Shown: positions 1 through 9,457, counted from the first letter of the stretch. The stretch is DNA of 64,000 bases from Corallococcus sp. AS-1-6 (GCF_020037015.1 NZ_JAIQDE010000013.1:62001-126000), one strand, 5' to 3'. Notes: a model not told the origin generated them from the letters alone. Numbers and translations: made by a program.

Positions 1-2
1 AC

Positions 3-779
3 GTGCTGGACACCCCGGTGGAGCGCGAGCCGGCGCGGCCGGAGGCGAGCGTCCCGTTGCAGGGGCGCATCGAGATGGAGCGCGTGTCGTTCCGGTTCGG
101 TCCCCTGGCGCCGATGATCGTCCAGGACGTGTCCGTGCGCATCGAGCCCGGGCAGCTCGTGGCCATCGTGGGGCGCTCCGGCGCGGGGAAGAGCACGCTC
201 GCGAACCTGCTCCTGGGGCTCTACCTGCCCACGGGGGGCCGGGTGCTCTACGACGGCGTCGACCTGGAGCAACTGTCCTTGAGCGCGGTGCGGGAGCAGG
301 TGGGCATCGTCCTGCAGGAGGCCTCCTTCTTCGGGGCGACGCTGCGCGCGAACATCGCGCTCGGCGCCCCCTCGGCGCCCCCGGAGCGCATCGTCGCCGC
401 GGCGAAGCAGGCGCAGATCCACGACGAGATCCTGGCCATGCCGCTCCAGTACGACACGCCGCTGGCGGACCGGGGGATGTCCCTGTCCGGAGGCCAGCGG
501 CAGCGGCTGGCCCTGGCCCGCGCCCTGGTCCGCGACCCGAAGATCCTCCTCTTGGATGAAGCGACGAGCGCCCTGGACTCCGTCACGGAGCACCGGGTCC
601 AGGACGCGCTGGCCTCGCTGAACTGCACCCGCATCGTCATCGCGCACCGGTTGAGCACCATCCGCAAGGCGGACCTCATCCTGGTGATGGAGAACGGGCA
701 CATCGTCGAGCAGGGGAGTCATGAGACGCTCCTGCGAACGGACGGGGCCTACGCCCGGCTGGTGTCCGCCCAGCTCTAG
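3..779 (+). CDS. ABC exporter, ATP-binding domain (5' end outside window)
   Basis: This is the C-terminal nucleotide-binding domain of an exporter-type ABC transporter that would couple ATP hydrolysis to efflux across the inner membrane. All signature elements are seen: Walker A GRSGAGKST, Q-loop, signature LSGGQRQR, Walker B ILLLDEATSALD and the H-loop AHRLST. The reading frame is open to the left edge, so the start codon and the transmembrane domain lie outside the window; the first visible codon should not be taken as the start. The TAG stop overlaps the stop of the convergent M28 peptidase gene (shared CTAG). The substrate cannot be told from this domain; bacteriocin, peptide and multidrug exporters all share it. 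Confidence 0.9.
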   Translation: MLDTPVEREPARPEASVPLQGRIEMERVSFRFGPLAPMIVQDVSVRIEPGQLVAIVGRSGAGKSTLANLLLGLYLPTGGRVLYDGVDLEQLSLSAVREQVGIVLQEASFFGATLRANIALGAPSAPPERIVAAAKQAQIHDEILAMPLQYDTPLADRGMSLSGGQRQRLALARALVRDPKILLLDEATSALDSVTEHRVQDALASLNCTRIVIAHRLSTIRKADLILVMENGHIVEQGSHETLLRTDGAYARLVSAQL

Positions 780-2917
780 CGTCCGCGCGTCATGACGCCG
801 CCCTGCTCCAGCAGCCCGAAGAGCTCCAGCAGGGCCTCCACGGGAAAGACATGGCCGTACTCCGCGTGGGCCGCGTCGCGGATGTCCGCCACGGAGCGCT
901 TGCCGTCGGCGTAGCTCGCGAGCGCATCCGCCAGTTGGTAGAAGCGCAGCTCGCTCTCCCCCTGCTCGCGCAGGGCCGTGGCCGCGGCGCCCATGGCGGC
1001 CTTCACCGCGTCCACCCGGGCCTGTGCACCGGGCATCGCGCGGCGCTCCAGCTCGTCGAACGACGCCAGCTCCTGGCCCTTCACGCGACGCGGAACGAAG
1101 GCCCGCGCCTTGCGCTCGGCTTCGCCCAGCGCGGGCTCCTTCAGGGACACCCCGCGCGCCTTGCCGTCCGCCTCCAGGCGCTTCAGGGCCTGGGACTCGG
1201 CGGTCTCCAGCGCCTGGACCATCGCCTTCACCGGCTCCGCGGGCGCACCCAGGGCCAGGCAGGAGCGCAGGGCGTCGCGTTCACGCTGGTAGCCCGCGCG
1301 CACCCCGGCGCGGGCCAGCCGCGCGAAGCCGGGCACCTGCGCGGCGGGCGTCGAGGCCAGCTCGCGGCGGGCCCGGAACTCGTCCTCCGCCACGCGCTTC
1401 GCGCCGTGCACCGCCACCAGGCGCGCGAGCTCCAGGGCGCCCGGGCCTTCGGCCCACGCGGCGACGGTGATGCCCGCCAGCCCCGCGAAGGCGGCGCGGT
1501 GCAACTGGGTGGGGTCCACGTTCTCCGGCCGGTCTCCGCTGGTGTGGTAGCCGTCATCCGGCCACGTGGAGTAGGCGACGCCAGGGATGCCGTGGTCGTT
1601 GAAGAGCTGGTGATCCGAACCCCGGCTGTAGCGGTCCATGTGCGCGTCCATCGGGTCCTGCGAGCCGGTGACGGACCCGATGCGGAAGTCCTTCCTCCGC
1701 GGGTAGGCCACCCCGTTGAAGCGGTTCATGAAGGCCACCGTGGACTCGGACACGGCGTTCACGAAGCTGCCGTTCCAGTCAGGCGTGTACGAGACCTGGA
1801 AGCGCGAGTGGGCGCGGGTCATGCTGGCGCCGAGCATGTCGAAGTTGAACTGCGCCACCCGCCGCACCGGATCCGCGCCGTGATGGGCGAACCACTCGCG
1901 GGTGCCCTCGAACTCCGGCAGCCACAGCACGCGCAACGTGCGCACCGGCGGGGGCAGCACCCCCCGGCGGATGAGCGTGGTGTACGTGCGCACCAGCTCC
2001 AGCAGCGTGGCGGAGCCGGAGGCGTTGTCGTCGGCGCCGGGCTTGTAGTGGTCCAGGTGGGCGGTGAGGACGATCTCCTCTGTGGCGAGCGTCCCGGGGA
2101 TGACGCCGCTGACGATGCTGAGGTGGCCCGTGGGCGCTTGCGTGGCGACGCTCACGTCCACCTTCACCGGCCCTTCCTGCAACTGGGCGCGCAGCTCGCG
2201 CCCCTGCCGGTCGGACACCATGAACAGGAAGGGCGTGCGTGCGCCCTGCGGCATCAGGCTGCGGGGGACCATGGCCCAGCCCACCTGATCCGGGAAGTCG
2301 CCGTCCATGCGGTGGGGCGCGTTCCACGGCGGCGTCGTATAGGACGACACCACGCCCACGGCGCCCAGCTTCACCACGGCGGTGCGCAGCGCGGGCACGG
2401 GGTGCCCCCGGGTGAGCACCACCTTGCCCTTCAGGTCCTTGCCCGCGAACTCCGCGTCCTGGGTGCCCGTGCCCACGTCGACGAGCTCCAGGTCCTTGCC
2501 CTCGAAGCTGCCGCTGCCGATCGCCAGGGACATGGGCAGGTCGGCGTAGGACGTCACGCGGTGCCGGTGGGGACCGGCCACCCACAGCTCGCCGTGCGTG
2601 GCCCGCCACTGGGGCCCATCCTTCATCGCCTCCAGGCGGACGTCCTGGAGCCCCGCGGCCTCGGCGGCGGCCTTCGTCCAGGCGGCCGCCTCCGAGTAGC
2701 CATCCACGCTGTCGCGCGCGAGCAGGGACAGGCGCTGCACGCCGTCATGGATCCGGTCTCCCGAGCTCTCCTGGATGAGGGCGCGCACCACGTCGTCCCG
2801 GAGCACCATCCCGGTGGTGGGCGAGATGGGCCCCAGAGGGGACACGGGGGCCTGGGCGGAGGCGCCGAGCGATGCGAGCACGGCGAGGAGGGCGAAGGGC
2901 AACGGGCGGAGGGGCAT
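776..2917 (-). CDS. Secreted M28-family zinc aminopeptidase with PA-type insert
   Basis: This is a predicted exported metallopeptidase of 713 residues. A signal peptide (about residues 1-22, ending ASAQA) is followed by a helical region, a PA-like protease-associated insert (about 140-250, around GKVVLTRGHP) and the M28 catalytic domain. Zinc ligands and catalytic residues fit the family: HLDHY, GADDNASGSA, the Glu in EFEGTREW, the Asp in NFDMLG and the His in DGYHTSGD. The last 220 residues are helical and resemble no domain I know. The ATG start is immediately upstream of the signal peptide. The gene is convergent with the ABC gene and separated by about 190 bp from the next minus-strand gene. 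It probably trims peptides outside the cytoplasm; substrate preference is unknown. Confidence 0.9.
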   Translation of the reverse strand: MPLRPLPFALLAVLASLGASAQAPVSPLGPISPTTGMVLRDDVVRALIQESSGDRIHDGVQRLSLLARDSVDGYSEAAAWTKAAAEAAGLQDVRLEAMKDGPQWRATHGELWVAGPHRHRVTSYADLPMSLAIGSGSFEGKDLELVDVGTGTQDAEFAGKDLKGKVVLTRGHPVPALRTAVVKLGAVGVVSSYTTPPWNAPHRMDGDFPDQVGWAMVPRSLMPQGARTPFLFMVSDRQGRELRAQLQEGPVKVDVSVATQAPTGHLSIVSGVIPGTLATEEIVLTAHLDHYKPGADDNASGSATLLELVRTYTTLIRRGVLPPPVRTLRVLWLPEFEGTREWFAHHGADPVRRVAQFNFDMLGASMTRAHSRFQVSYTPDWNGSFVNAVSESTVAFMNRFNGVAYPRRKDFRIGSVTGSQDPMDAHMDRYSRGSDHQLFNDHGIPGVAYSTWPDDGYHTSGDRPENVDPTQLHRAAFAGLAGITVAAWAEGPGALELARLVAVHGAKRVAEDEFRARRELASTPAAQVPGFARLARAGVRAGYQRERDALRSCLALGAPAEPVKAMVQALETAESQALKRLEADGKARGVSLKEPALGEAERKARAFVPRRVKGQELASFDELERRAMPGAQARVDAVKAAMGAAATALREQGESELRFYQLADALASYADGKRSVADIRDAAHAEYGHVFPVEALLELFGLLEQGGVMTRGR

Positions 2918-3107
2918 GGCTTCGCCGTTCTATACCGTGCTGGCGGGGAAGACCTCCGCGGCTCGAGGTCCGGGGCGAAGCGCTCGACTGGGTGGTCCCG
3001 GATACGAGCGAGGGCATCCAGCTCGCCTTCGATCGCCGCGCGCGCCATGGGGTGGAGCTATTCGGACCTGCTCCTGAACATGCTCGCCGACGCCTGGTCC
3101 GATTCCG

Positions 3108-4451
3108 CTAGCGAGCCCGGACGACGCTCAGGGGGACGTACCGCTCGGCGGAGTTCAGCGCCACGTCGCCGTCGGTGCCTCCGAGGATGAGCACACTCCC
3201 GGATTCCAACCACGTGGCAGTGTGAGAGGTGCGCGCCGATGACATGGGGGCGATGGGCTCCCGGCCGCCATCCCGCCGGAGTATCTCCGCGGAGGCGTGC
3301 GGCTGCGCATAGGGGGTGGAGTATCCGCCCGTCACCAGCACCTCGCCCGAGGGCAGGGCGGTGGCCGTGTGGAAGAAGCGGGCTTCCCTCATGTCTGCCT
3401 GGGGCGTCCACGAAGCGCTGACTGGCTCGAAGAGGTCCACGGTCGGGAGGACCGTTGCAGGTGAACCCGCGATGGAGCCGGTGACCAGGACCTCTCCAGA
3501 GGGCAGCAGCGTCGAGGCGTGGCCGTTACGCCCACGGCCCATCCGCTGCGAAAGGAGTCGCCATCCTCCATCCGGTTGGTACGAGTTGTAGACCTCGGCG
3601 GTTGTCTCCGCTCCGTCGCGATGGAAGCCGCCGATGGCCATCGCTACGCCACCGTCCAGCAGGGTGAGCGTCAGCGTGTTGCGCTTGCGGTTCAGGACGC
3701 CCGCATTCGTCCAGCGGTCGTTGTCCGGGTCATAGAGTTCGGAGGTGTCCAGCCCATCGAAATCCGAGAAGCCGCCACCCGTCACCAGCACCATCCCCGA
3801 GGGCAGCAAGACGGCGGCATGACCGGCACGTGCTCCACCAGGCATGGGACTGACCTCAGTCCATTGATTCGCAGCCACGTCGTAGATTTCAGCACTGTCC
3901 AGCGCGCCACCCGTGGGGCCCCTGCCTCCGACCACCAATACATTGCCATTTCGCAGCAGGGTGGCGGTGTGGGCCATGCGGGCCGTCCTCAGGTTCCCCC
4001 CGGGACTCCAGATGTTTGAGGCGACGGTGTAGAGCTCCGTCGTTTTCGTCGGGCTGACCGCCGAGCTGTCTCCCGTGCTGCTTCCGCCAACAACGAGCAC
4101 CCGGCCATCTTTCAGAACGGTAGCCGTATGCGCTGTGCGCCGCATCTGCATCGGGTTCACGGGCTTCCACCCCGGCGGTTCGCGTCCGCCATCGGGAAGG
4201 CCCCCGTCAGGTCCTGCGTCCCCGCCGTCCTGCCCCGCGTCCCCGCTGTCCTGCCCCGCGTCCCCGCCGTCCGCTCCACCTCCATCCTGGATGGCATTGC
4301 CGTCAGGCCCCGCATCCGGCCCGCCCTCACTGCAGATGACAGGGTTGTCGAGGCAGAACCGGTCCACCTCTTTGTCGACATCGAGGCACGCGGCGGCCTG
4401 GACGCCGAGCAGCAGCAATCCCAGGGCTGTCGAGCGAGGCATGGGCCTCAT
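3108..4451 (-). CDS. Kelch-repeat lipoprotein with Gly/Asp collagen-like linker
   Basis: This is a predicted lipoprotein of 447 residues. The N-terminal signal ends in a lipobox (QAAAC, Cys near residue 23). A low-complexity linker built from GGDAGQD-like units (about 45-90) follows, then seven kelch-type strands of the form HTATLL-VLVVGG, enough for one beta-propeller. The ATG at 4451 has a good Shine-Dalgarno (GGGAGG) and overlaps the TGA of the upstream gene as ATGA, so translation is probably coupled; an alternative GTG lies six bases upstream. It is the last gene of the kinase/sigma cluster, suggesting it is an envelope protein made under that signalling system. Its ligand is unknown. 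Confidence 0.85.
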   Translation of the reverse strand: MRPMPRSTALGLLLLGVQAAACLDVDKEVDRFCLDNPVICSEGGPDAGPDGNAIQDGGGADGGDAGQDSGDAGQDGGDAGPDGGLPDGGREPPGWKPVNPMQMRRTAHTATVLKDGRVLVVGGSSTGDSSAVSPTKTTELYTVASNIWSPGGNLRTARMAHTATLLRNGNVLVVGGRGPTGGALDSAEIYDVAANQWTEVSPMPGGARAGHAAVLLPSGMVLVTGGGFSDFDGLDTSELYDPDNDRWTNAGVLNRKRNTLTLTLLDGGVAMAIGGFHRDGAETTAEVYNSYQPDGGWRLLSQRMGRGRNGHASTLLPSGEVLVTGSIAGSPATVLPTVDLFEPVSASWTPQADMREARFFHTATALPSGEVLVTGGYSTPYAQPHASAEILRRDGGREPIAPMSSARTSHTATWLESGSVLILGGTDGDVALNSAERYVPLSVVRAR

Positions 4452-5362
4452 GGCCACCTCCCAGACACGAACACGGACGTCCCATCCAGCCCGAGTTGCA
4501 CGGGCACCGGCTTCTTCGGTGACCCCAGCAGATACATCCCCGTGGAGGCGCCCAGCCCCACCAGCCCCGCGACCAGCAGCCCCGCGGAGGCCGTCTGAAG
4601 CCTTCGCGCGCTTTTGGCCACGTTCCTGGCGTCGGCCGCTGAGTGGATGTCCTTTGCCACGTCATCCAGCTTCGACTTCCGCCCCTCCGCCACTCCCCAG
4701 GAGACGCCCGCCGCGACGACGAGGGCCCCTCCCGCCACGGCGGGAACGAGCGCCCGGTCTCGCAAGGTGGAGTGCGTGCCGGATGCCTCTGACACGGGAG
4801 AGGATGAAGACTCCGGGAGTCCCGTGGCCACGACGGGGAGCGGCTCTCGTGGCGCCTGAAGCTCCTGTGCCTCCAAGGAGGCCTCCTGCTTCAGGGGCTC
4901 ACTGCCAGCCCCTCGCGCGGCCAACTCGCTCAGGACGCCCTTGCGCACCGCTTCGAAATACCGTTTCACCTTGGGCGAGACCTTCAGCGGCAACTTCGCA
5001 TCAGGGTTCAGTGTGAGAGCGGCCTTGAATGAGGCGTCGGCGTCGCGCAACCTTCCGCTCAGCTCCGCCAGGATGACGGCCTGATAGAGCGACATCACCA
5101 CCTCGTCCTCGGCCCCCTTCGATGCCTCCTTGCAGCGGGCTACCTGGTCCAGGGCACGCTCGTACTCGAGGTCCTCGATCAACAGGTTGATGAACTCCGC
5201 GCAGATGCGCACGGGGGGGGAGACGTCGCCTCGGGCCACCCTTGGGAGGAGGGTGAACCCCAGGAGCAGGACCCAGACACAGGTGCCGTGCCGCCACGGG
5301 ATGCCCGACAAAATGGCTCTTGCCTTGCTGTAGGAGGAAGAACGCATCGCATTATCTTTCAT
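4448..5362 (-). CDS. TPR-like envelope protein with C-terminal membrane segments
   Basis: This protein of about 304 residues has an N-terminal hydrophobic segment (signal or anchor, ending near PRVARG), a helical TPR-like part (ERALDQVARCKEAS; residues about 50-140), a Ser/Pro/Glu-rich linker and two C-terminal hydrophobic segments (around ALVPAVAGGALVVAAGV and TASAGLLVAGLVGLGAS). This layout is common in myxobacterial proteins encoded beside Ser/Thr kinases, where a helical repeat region precedes a two-segment hydrophobic tail. The start is uncertain: ATG 5362 is chosen, ATG 5347 is possible, and an upstream in-frame start at 5422 would run through a hairpin. The 3' end overlaps the kelch gene by ATGA. 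No enzymatic motif is seen. Confidence 0.7.
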   Translation of the reverse strand: MKDNAMRSSSYSKARAILSGIPWRHGTCVWVLLLGFTLLPRVARGDVSPPVRICAEFINLLIEDLEYERALDQVARCKEASKGAEDEVVMSLYQAVILAELSGRLRDADASFKAALTLNPDAKLPLKVSPKVKRYFEAVRKGVLSELAARGAGSEPLKQEASLEAQELQAPREPLPVVATGLPESSSSPVSEASGTHSTLRDRALVPAVAGGALVVAAGVSWGVAEGRKSKLDDVAKDIHSAADARNVAKSARRLQTASAGLLVAGLVGLGASTGMYLLGSPKKPVPVQLGLDGTSVFVSGRWP

Positions 5363-5408
5363 CGCTCGGGGGAGTGGCCGCCCATGGAGTCGAGGAGAAA
5401 GAGGGGGC

Positions 5409-5443
5409 GGGCCCCAAGGCATCCCAAAAAAGCCCTGGGGCCC
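5409..5443 (-). terminator. Strong hairpin between sigma-factor gene and TPR-like gene
   Basis: Two 12-base arms (5409-5420 and 5432-5443) pair with one mismatch around an 11-base loop that is T-rich on the transcribed strand. It lies just after the sigma-factor stop and before the next gene of the cluster. No T-tract follows, so it may attenuate read-through or protect the upstream mRNA end rather than fully terminate. Confidence 0.45.
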
Positions 5444-5456
5444 CTCACCCAGCGTT

Positions 5457-6356
5457 TCAGTCCAGCAAGCCCTGGAGGCTGAAATCCAGTCGGCTGCTGA
5501 CCAATCCCAACAAGCTCTCCAGCGTGAGCCGGTCCTGCTTCAGCCGGGGCGTGAGCTCCATGCGAACGCGCTCGAGCAACTGCTCGCGGGCCTCCGCGAT
5601 CCTGCGCGCGATGCCGGAGCGCGAGCCGCCATACATGAGCGTCAGTCGGTCCATCGTGAACCCATGGAGATGGTGAAGGCGCAGCAGGGTCCGCTCCTGC
5701 TCGGGGAGCACCGCCACCGCCTTCTTGAGCGACTCGACGAGGAGCTGGCGCGCGTCTTCGCGCAGCAGCGCGTACTCGGGGTCGCCCGGGGCCAGGAGCC
5801 GCACGAGATCCTCGGCAGGCTCCGCGACGAGCTCATGGCGCGCGTCCCTGCCCACCAGCTCCCCGGCGATGCGCGCGGCGACGATGCCCACCCAGGTCAA
5901 CAGGGGCCCTCGTCCCCCATAGCTCGAAATCCTCGGGGGCGTGTCGCCGCTGCCCACCAGCAGCCGCTCGCGCAGCACCTGCAGCACCTCGTCCACCATG
6001 CTCGGCGACACCCTCCCGAGCCGGGCGGGGATGTTCCGGAGGATGTCCTGCTCGAAGGCCCGGAGAGCGGAGGGCTCCCCACTGGCGCAGGCGCACGCGA
6101 GGTACAGGTCGGCGCCGTGGAGGACGCGCATCACCTCCAAGGTCCTTCCCGCGGGCAGGTGCCGGGCCAGGTGCCGCACGAAGGACTCCGCCGGGAGCGG
6201 CGCCGGGGCCCCGGCCCACCTGCTCCGGGCCGCCTCGATGTATTGGTTCAGCAGTCCCTCCAATCCCTCCACAGCGTCCAGCTCCGCGCGCTGCTCCCGG
6301 GGCAGGTGCGCCCGCAGCAGCGCCGCCAGGGAGCCTGTCTTGCGTTGCTCGCTCAT
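5457..6356 (-). CDS. Sigma-70-like RNA polymerase sigma factor (myxobacterial, divergent)
   Basis: This 299-residue protein has the layout of a small sigma factor with an extra N-terminal helical part. Residues about 85-185 look like region 2. Residues about 205-265 carry a region-4-like helix-turn-helix: LPEQERTLLRLHHLHG, then YGGSRSGIARRIAEAREQL. The family normally directs RNA polymerase to a dedicated promoter set. Here the gene starts inside the stop of the TPR/kinase gene (ATGA at 6353-6356), so kinase and sigma factor are translationally coupled. This suggests the kinase, or its N-terminal zinc-finger-like domain, controls the sigma factor. Promoter specificity is unknown, and core-binding residues are poorly conserved by eye. 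Confidence 0.75.
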   Translation of the reverse strand: MSEQRKTGSLAALLRAHLPREQRAELDAVEGLEGLLNQYIEAARSRWAGAPAPLPAESFVRHLARHLPAGRTLEVMRVLHGADLYLACACASGEPSALRAFEQDILRNIPARLGRVSPSMVDEVLQVLRERLLVGSGDTPPRISSYGGRGPLLTWVGIVAARIAGELVGRDARHELVAEPAEDLVRLLAPGDPEYALLREDARQLLVESLKKAVAVLPEQERTLLRLHHLHGFTMDRLTLMYGGSRSGIARRIAEAREQLLERVRMELTPRLKQDRLTLESLLGLVSSRLDFSLQGLLD

Positions 6357-9300
6357 CGCTTCGCCTCCCGCTGTTGCCAGGCCAGCACCCTCTGGAGTTC
6401 CGGCTGGCCGCGGACTCCCACGGACTCCAGCCGCGTCCGGGCCTCTTCGGCCAGTTCGAGCGCTCGCGTCCGGTCCGGAGCGGGGCGCCCTTCGAGGAGC
6501 GCCCGGGCCAACAGGAAGGAGGTCCTCCCGGACGCCTCCGCGTCACCGGGTGCGCCCCAGCGGGTCTGGATGCGACGGGCGCGCTCGAGCAACGGTGTGG
6601 CCTGCGCCGCCGCGCCCAGTGCCAGATGCGCCTTGCCGGCGCAGGTCAGTGCGTTGGCACCATCCTGGGACTCCGCGCCATCGGCCTTCTCGGTGAGGGT
6701 CACCGCCCGCTCGCAGTACGCGAGCGCCTCCTTCGGGGCTCGTGTCGCCAGGGACAGCTCGGCCAGCAGCAGCAGCACGGACACCTTCTTCCCGGCCTCT
6801 GGGCCGGAGTCCTGCTCCAGCCGCATCAGCGCGTCCAGCAGGTCGCGCCGCGCCTCGGGGTAGCGGCCCGCCTTCAGGTGCACCTGCCCCCGGACGGTCA
6901 GCGGCAGGGCGGCGCGCGGCGAGTCCGGGCCCAGCGAACGCTGGACTCGCTCCAGGGCCTCCGTGGCGAAGGCCAGCGCCTCGGCGCCCTGGCCCGCCTC
7001 GCGAGCGAGGACCGACTGCTCCGTGAGCGCGAAGATGACGGTGATGTGATTGGGGCCCCGGCCCCGCTCGAAGATGGCGCGTGCCCGTTCCACCTGGGAG
7101 CGCGCCTCCTCCAGCCGGCCTTCCAGGCGCGAGACCCCGGCCAGGTTCAGCAGCACCGTCCCCATCGGAGTGGTCTCCGGGCTGGAGGACGCCTCCTGGA
7201 GGGCCAGGGCCCTGCGCCAGGCTTTGACGGCCTCCGCGTGCCGGCCCACCTCCAGCGAGGCCGTGGCGACCCGGTTGTAGGAGGTCACGAGGGCCGGGTT
7301 GTCCGGGCCCAGCAGGCGCTCGCGCAGCGCCAGGGCCTCACGGTGGAGCTTCAGCGCTTCCTCATAGCGGCCCTAGCCGTAGCGGATGCGTCCCAGTTGG
7401 TGGATGAGGTTGGGCGTGCGCAGGCTGTCCGGGCCGTTCCTCCGGCGGGAGAACTCCAGGCCCTGGAGCGCCTCCTGCTCCGCCTCGGGGAGCTGGCCGT
7501 GCGCCTCTCGCAGCGACGACAGGCGCGTGTGCAGGTCCGTCGTGATGTCGGGGAAGCGCTCCCGTCCCAGCCGCTCGACGGCGGCCCGGGCGTGTTGGAT
7601 GAGCTTCTCCGCTTCCTCGGCGCGGGACTGCTCCTCGCCCACCGCCCAGATGAGCTCCAGCCAGGCGCGGGCCACCGTCTCGTCGTCACGCGCGGCCTCG
7701 CCCGCCCACAAGGCCTGGTAGAGGAACGCCTCCGCTTCCCTGGGTTTGTTGAGGCCCCCCAGGAACACGCCGTGGGCCAGGAGCACCTCCGCCCGCAGCG
7801 GCTTGTAGTCCAGCCCCTTCAGCTCCTCGAGGAGGGCTGCCGTCACCGCGAGCCCCTCGGCGAACCGGTGCGACAGGAGGTGGGCGCGGGCCTGCGCCAG
7901 CTTGTGCCGTGCCGCCTCCACCGGGGCCCGGAGGTTTTCAGGCGGCTGCGGCCGGGCGGAGAGGCCGGGCGCGTCCCGGCAGCCGGCGAGCCCCTCCAGG
8001 GAGGTCGTCAGCGGGTGCGCGTTCTGCACCGTCAGCACGTCCGCCTTCTCCAGCACCTCGGTCACGGCGGCGAACTGCCAGAGCCGCGCGTCGAGGCACG
8101 CGGCCGTCTGCCAGGCGACGTCCGCCGTGCCGCTGTCCGCGGCCATGCAGGCCTCGGTGCGAAGCGTCCGCCACTGGGCGGCGTAGGCGTCCAGGGCTGA
8201 CGCGAGCTGCTCCCATGCTGGCGCGGCGTAGGACGCGCCCGTGGACAGGAAGGCCGTGCGGATCCGTTCGCGCCGGGCGGGGCTCCAGGCCACCGTGAGC
8301 TTCTCCACTTCCTGCTCGCAGTGGCTCCCCTCGCGATGAGTCACCCCGTAGGCCGCGAGGGTGCCCAGGACGCCCGCCACGGCCGCCACGGCCGTCATCC
8401 GCGCAAGCCACCGGATGGGCCGTGGCGTGAGGGCCGCCAGGAGGGACTCCATGGAGGGGAAGCGCTCCTCGGGGTTGGCGCTGAGTCCCCGGAGGACCGC
8501 GCGCCGGACCCGGGCTGGGACCTTCACCTCCCGCTTCGGGGGGCTGATGGTGCCTTGCCGCGCGGCCTGGGCCAGCTCCTGGAGGGTCGCACCCTGGAAG
8601 GGGCGCACGCCAAAGAGGGCCTCGTGGAGCGCCACGCAGAAGCTGAACGCGTCGGAGCGCGCGTCCGCATGCTGGCCTCCCAGGATCTCCGGAGCCATGT
8701 AGGCGGGCGTGCCCAGGAGCTGGCCCGTCCGGGTGAGATGCTTCATGGCGGCAACCGGGGCCTTGTCGGGCTCCTGGAGCGGAGCGCCCTCGTCCTGCTG
8801 GAGCGGGCCGGCGATGCCGAAGTCCGTCACGAAGACGCGGCCCTCCTTGCTCAGGAGGGTGTTGGCGGGCTTGAAGTCACGGTGCACCAGGCCCGCGGCG
8901 TGCGCGGCGGCGAGGCCCTTGCCTGCTTCGCGGAAGACCCGCAGCACCTCCTTCCAGGGACGCGGCTCCTGCATCCACTCCGCCAGCGTGGTGCCCTCCA
9001 CCAACTCCATGGCGAGGAAGACGCCGTCTGCATGGGTGCCCACGTCGTAGAGGGTGACGACATTGGGATGGTCGAGCCGGGCGAGCGCCTGTGCCTCGCG
9101 CAGCAGCCGCTGCCGCAGCTCTTCGCGTTGGCGTCCCTCGGAGCGCAGCATCTTGAGGGCCACCCGGCGTCCCAGTTCGGGGTCATCCGCCGCGTACACG
9201 ACGCCCATCGCGCCAGAGCCGATGCGCTCTCGCACCACGTACCGGGAGAGCTTGTCTCCCGGCAGCAGTAGCTGGGACGGCGCCTGCGCGGAGGCCTTCG

Positions 9301-9457
9301 GAGCACCGGCCAGGACCTGGGTGTCATTCCCCGCCGCCAGGACCCAACGGCAGTCCGTACAGCCTTCCAGGTGCGCCAGGACAGCAGTCTGGTCCTCTTC
9401 GGAGAGCAGCCCCGCGAGAAAGTCCGTCAGCGTCGCTTCCTGTGGACATGAAGCCAT
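6353..9457 (-). pseudogene. Ser/Thr kinase-TPR gene interrupted by an in-frame TAG (7373-7375)
   Basis: Reading from 9457, one frame encodes kinase plus TPRs but meets TAG at 7373-7375. The same frame continues without shift to 6353. The residues on either side of the stop (LGRIRYG, then GRYEEALKLHREALALRERL) make one continuous TPR. With one codon replaced, the product would be about 1034 residues, a usual size for myxobacterial kinase-TPR proteins. The only plausible restart after the stop (GTG 7288) has no Shine-Dalgarno and would begin in mid-repeat. One base change, for example CAG or AAG to TAG, explains the break. A truncated but active kinase, amber read-through or a sequencing error remain possible. 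Confidence 0.8.
7373..9457 (-). CDS. Serine/threonine protein kinase with zinc-finger-like N-terminus (truncated product)
   Basis: This is the product if the TAG is a true stop: 694 residues. The N-terminus has a zf-HC2/anti-sigma-like motif (HLEGCTDC, residues 29-36). The kinase domain is complete and of the RD type: Gly-loop GSGAMGVVY (80-88), Lys102, HRDFKPAN (192-199), DFG (212-214) and GTPAYMAPE. A single membrane segment near 360-385 separates it from an outer region that begins TPR-like repeats and is cut. The kinase would therefore keep catalysis and its membrane anchor but lose about 340 C-terminal residues. ATG 9457 is the first gene facing the long divergent region shared with the toxin-like gene. 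Confidence 0.85.
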   Translation of the reverse strand: MASCPQEATLTDFLAGLLSEEDQTAVLAHLEGCTDCRWVLAAGNDTQVLAGAPKASAQAPSQLLLPGDKLSRYVVRERIGSGAMGVVYAADDPELGRRVALKMLRSEGRQREELRQRLLREAQALARLDHPNVVTLYDVGTHADGVFLAMELVEGTTLAEWMQEPRPWKEVLRVFREAGKGLAAAHAAGLVHRDFKPANTLLSKEGRVFVTDFGIAGPLQQDEGAPLQEPDKAPVAAMKHLTRTGQLLGTPAYMAPEILGGQHADARSDAFSFCVALHEALFGVRPFQGATLQELAQAARQGTISPPKREVKVPARVRRAVLRGLSANPEERFPSMESLLAALTPRPIRWLARMTAVAAVAGVLGTLAAYGVTHREGSHCEQEVEKLTVAWSPARRERIRTAFLSTGASYAAPAWEQLASALDAYAAQWRTLRTEACMAADSGTADVAWQTAACLDARLWQFAAVTEVLEKADVLTVQNAHPLTTSLEGLAGCRDAPGLSARPQPPENLRAPVEAARHKLAQARAHLLSHRFAEGLAVTAALLEELKGLDYKPLRAEVLLAHGVFLGGLNKPREAEAFLYQALWAGEAARDDETVARAWLELIWAVGEEQSRAEEAEKLIQHARAAVERLGRERFPDITTDLHTRLSSLREAHGQLPEAEQEALQGLEFSRRRNGPDSLRTPNLIHQLGRIRYG

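Noticed and set aside
2918..3107. Possible gene remnant (plus-strand frame ending ELFGPAPEHARRRLVRFR)
   Set aside because: It looks somewhat like a protein end, but its 5' part is antisense to the peptidase signal peptide and no family could be named; left as an empty 190-bp gap.
851..3190. 779-residue plus-strand frame opposite the M28 peptidase
   Set aside because: It is the mirror of a real gene, rich in Arg, Gly, His and Ala with no domain, as GC-rich third positions produce; the peptidase has complete motifs.
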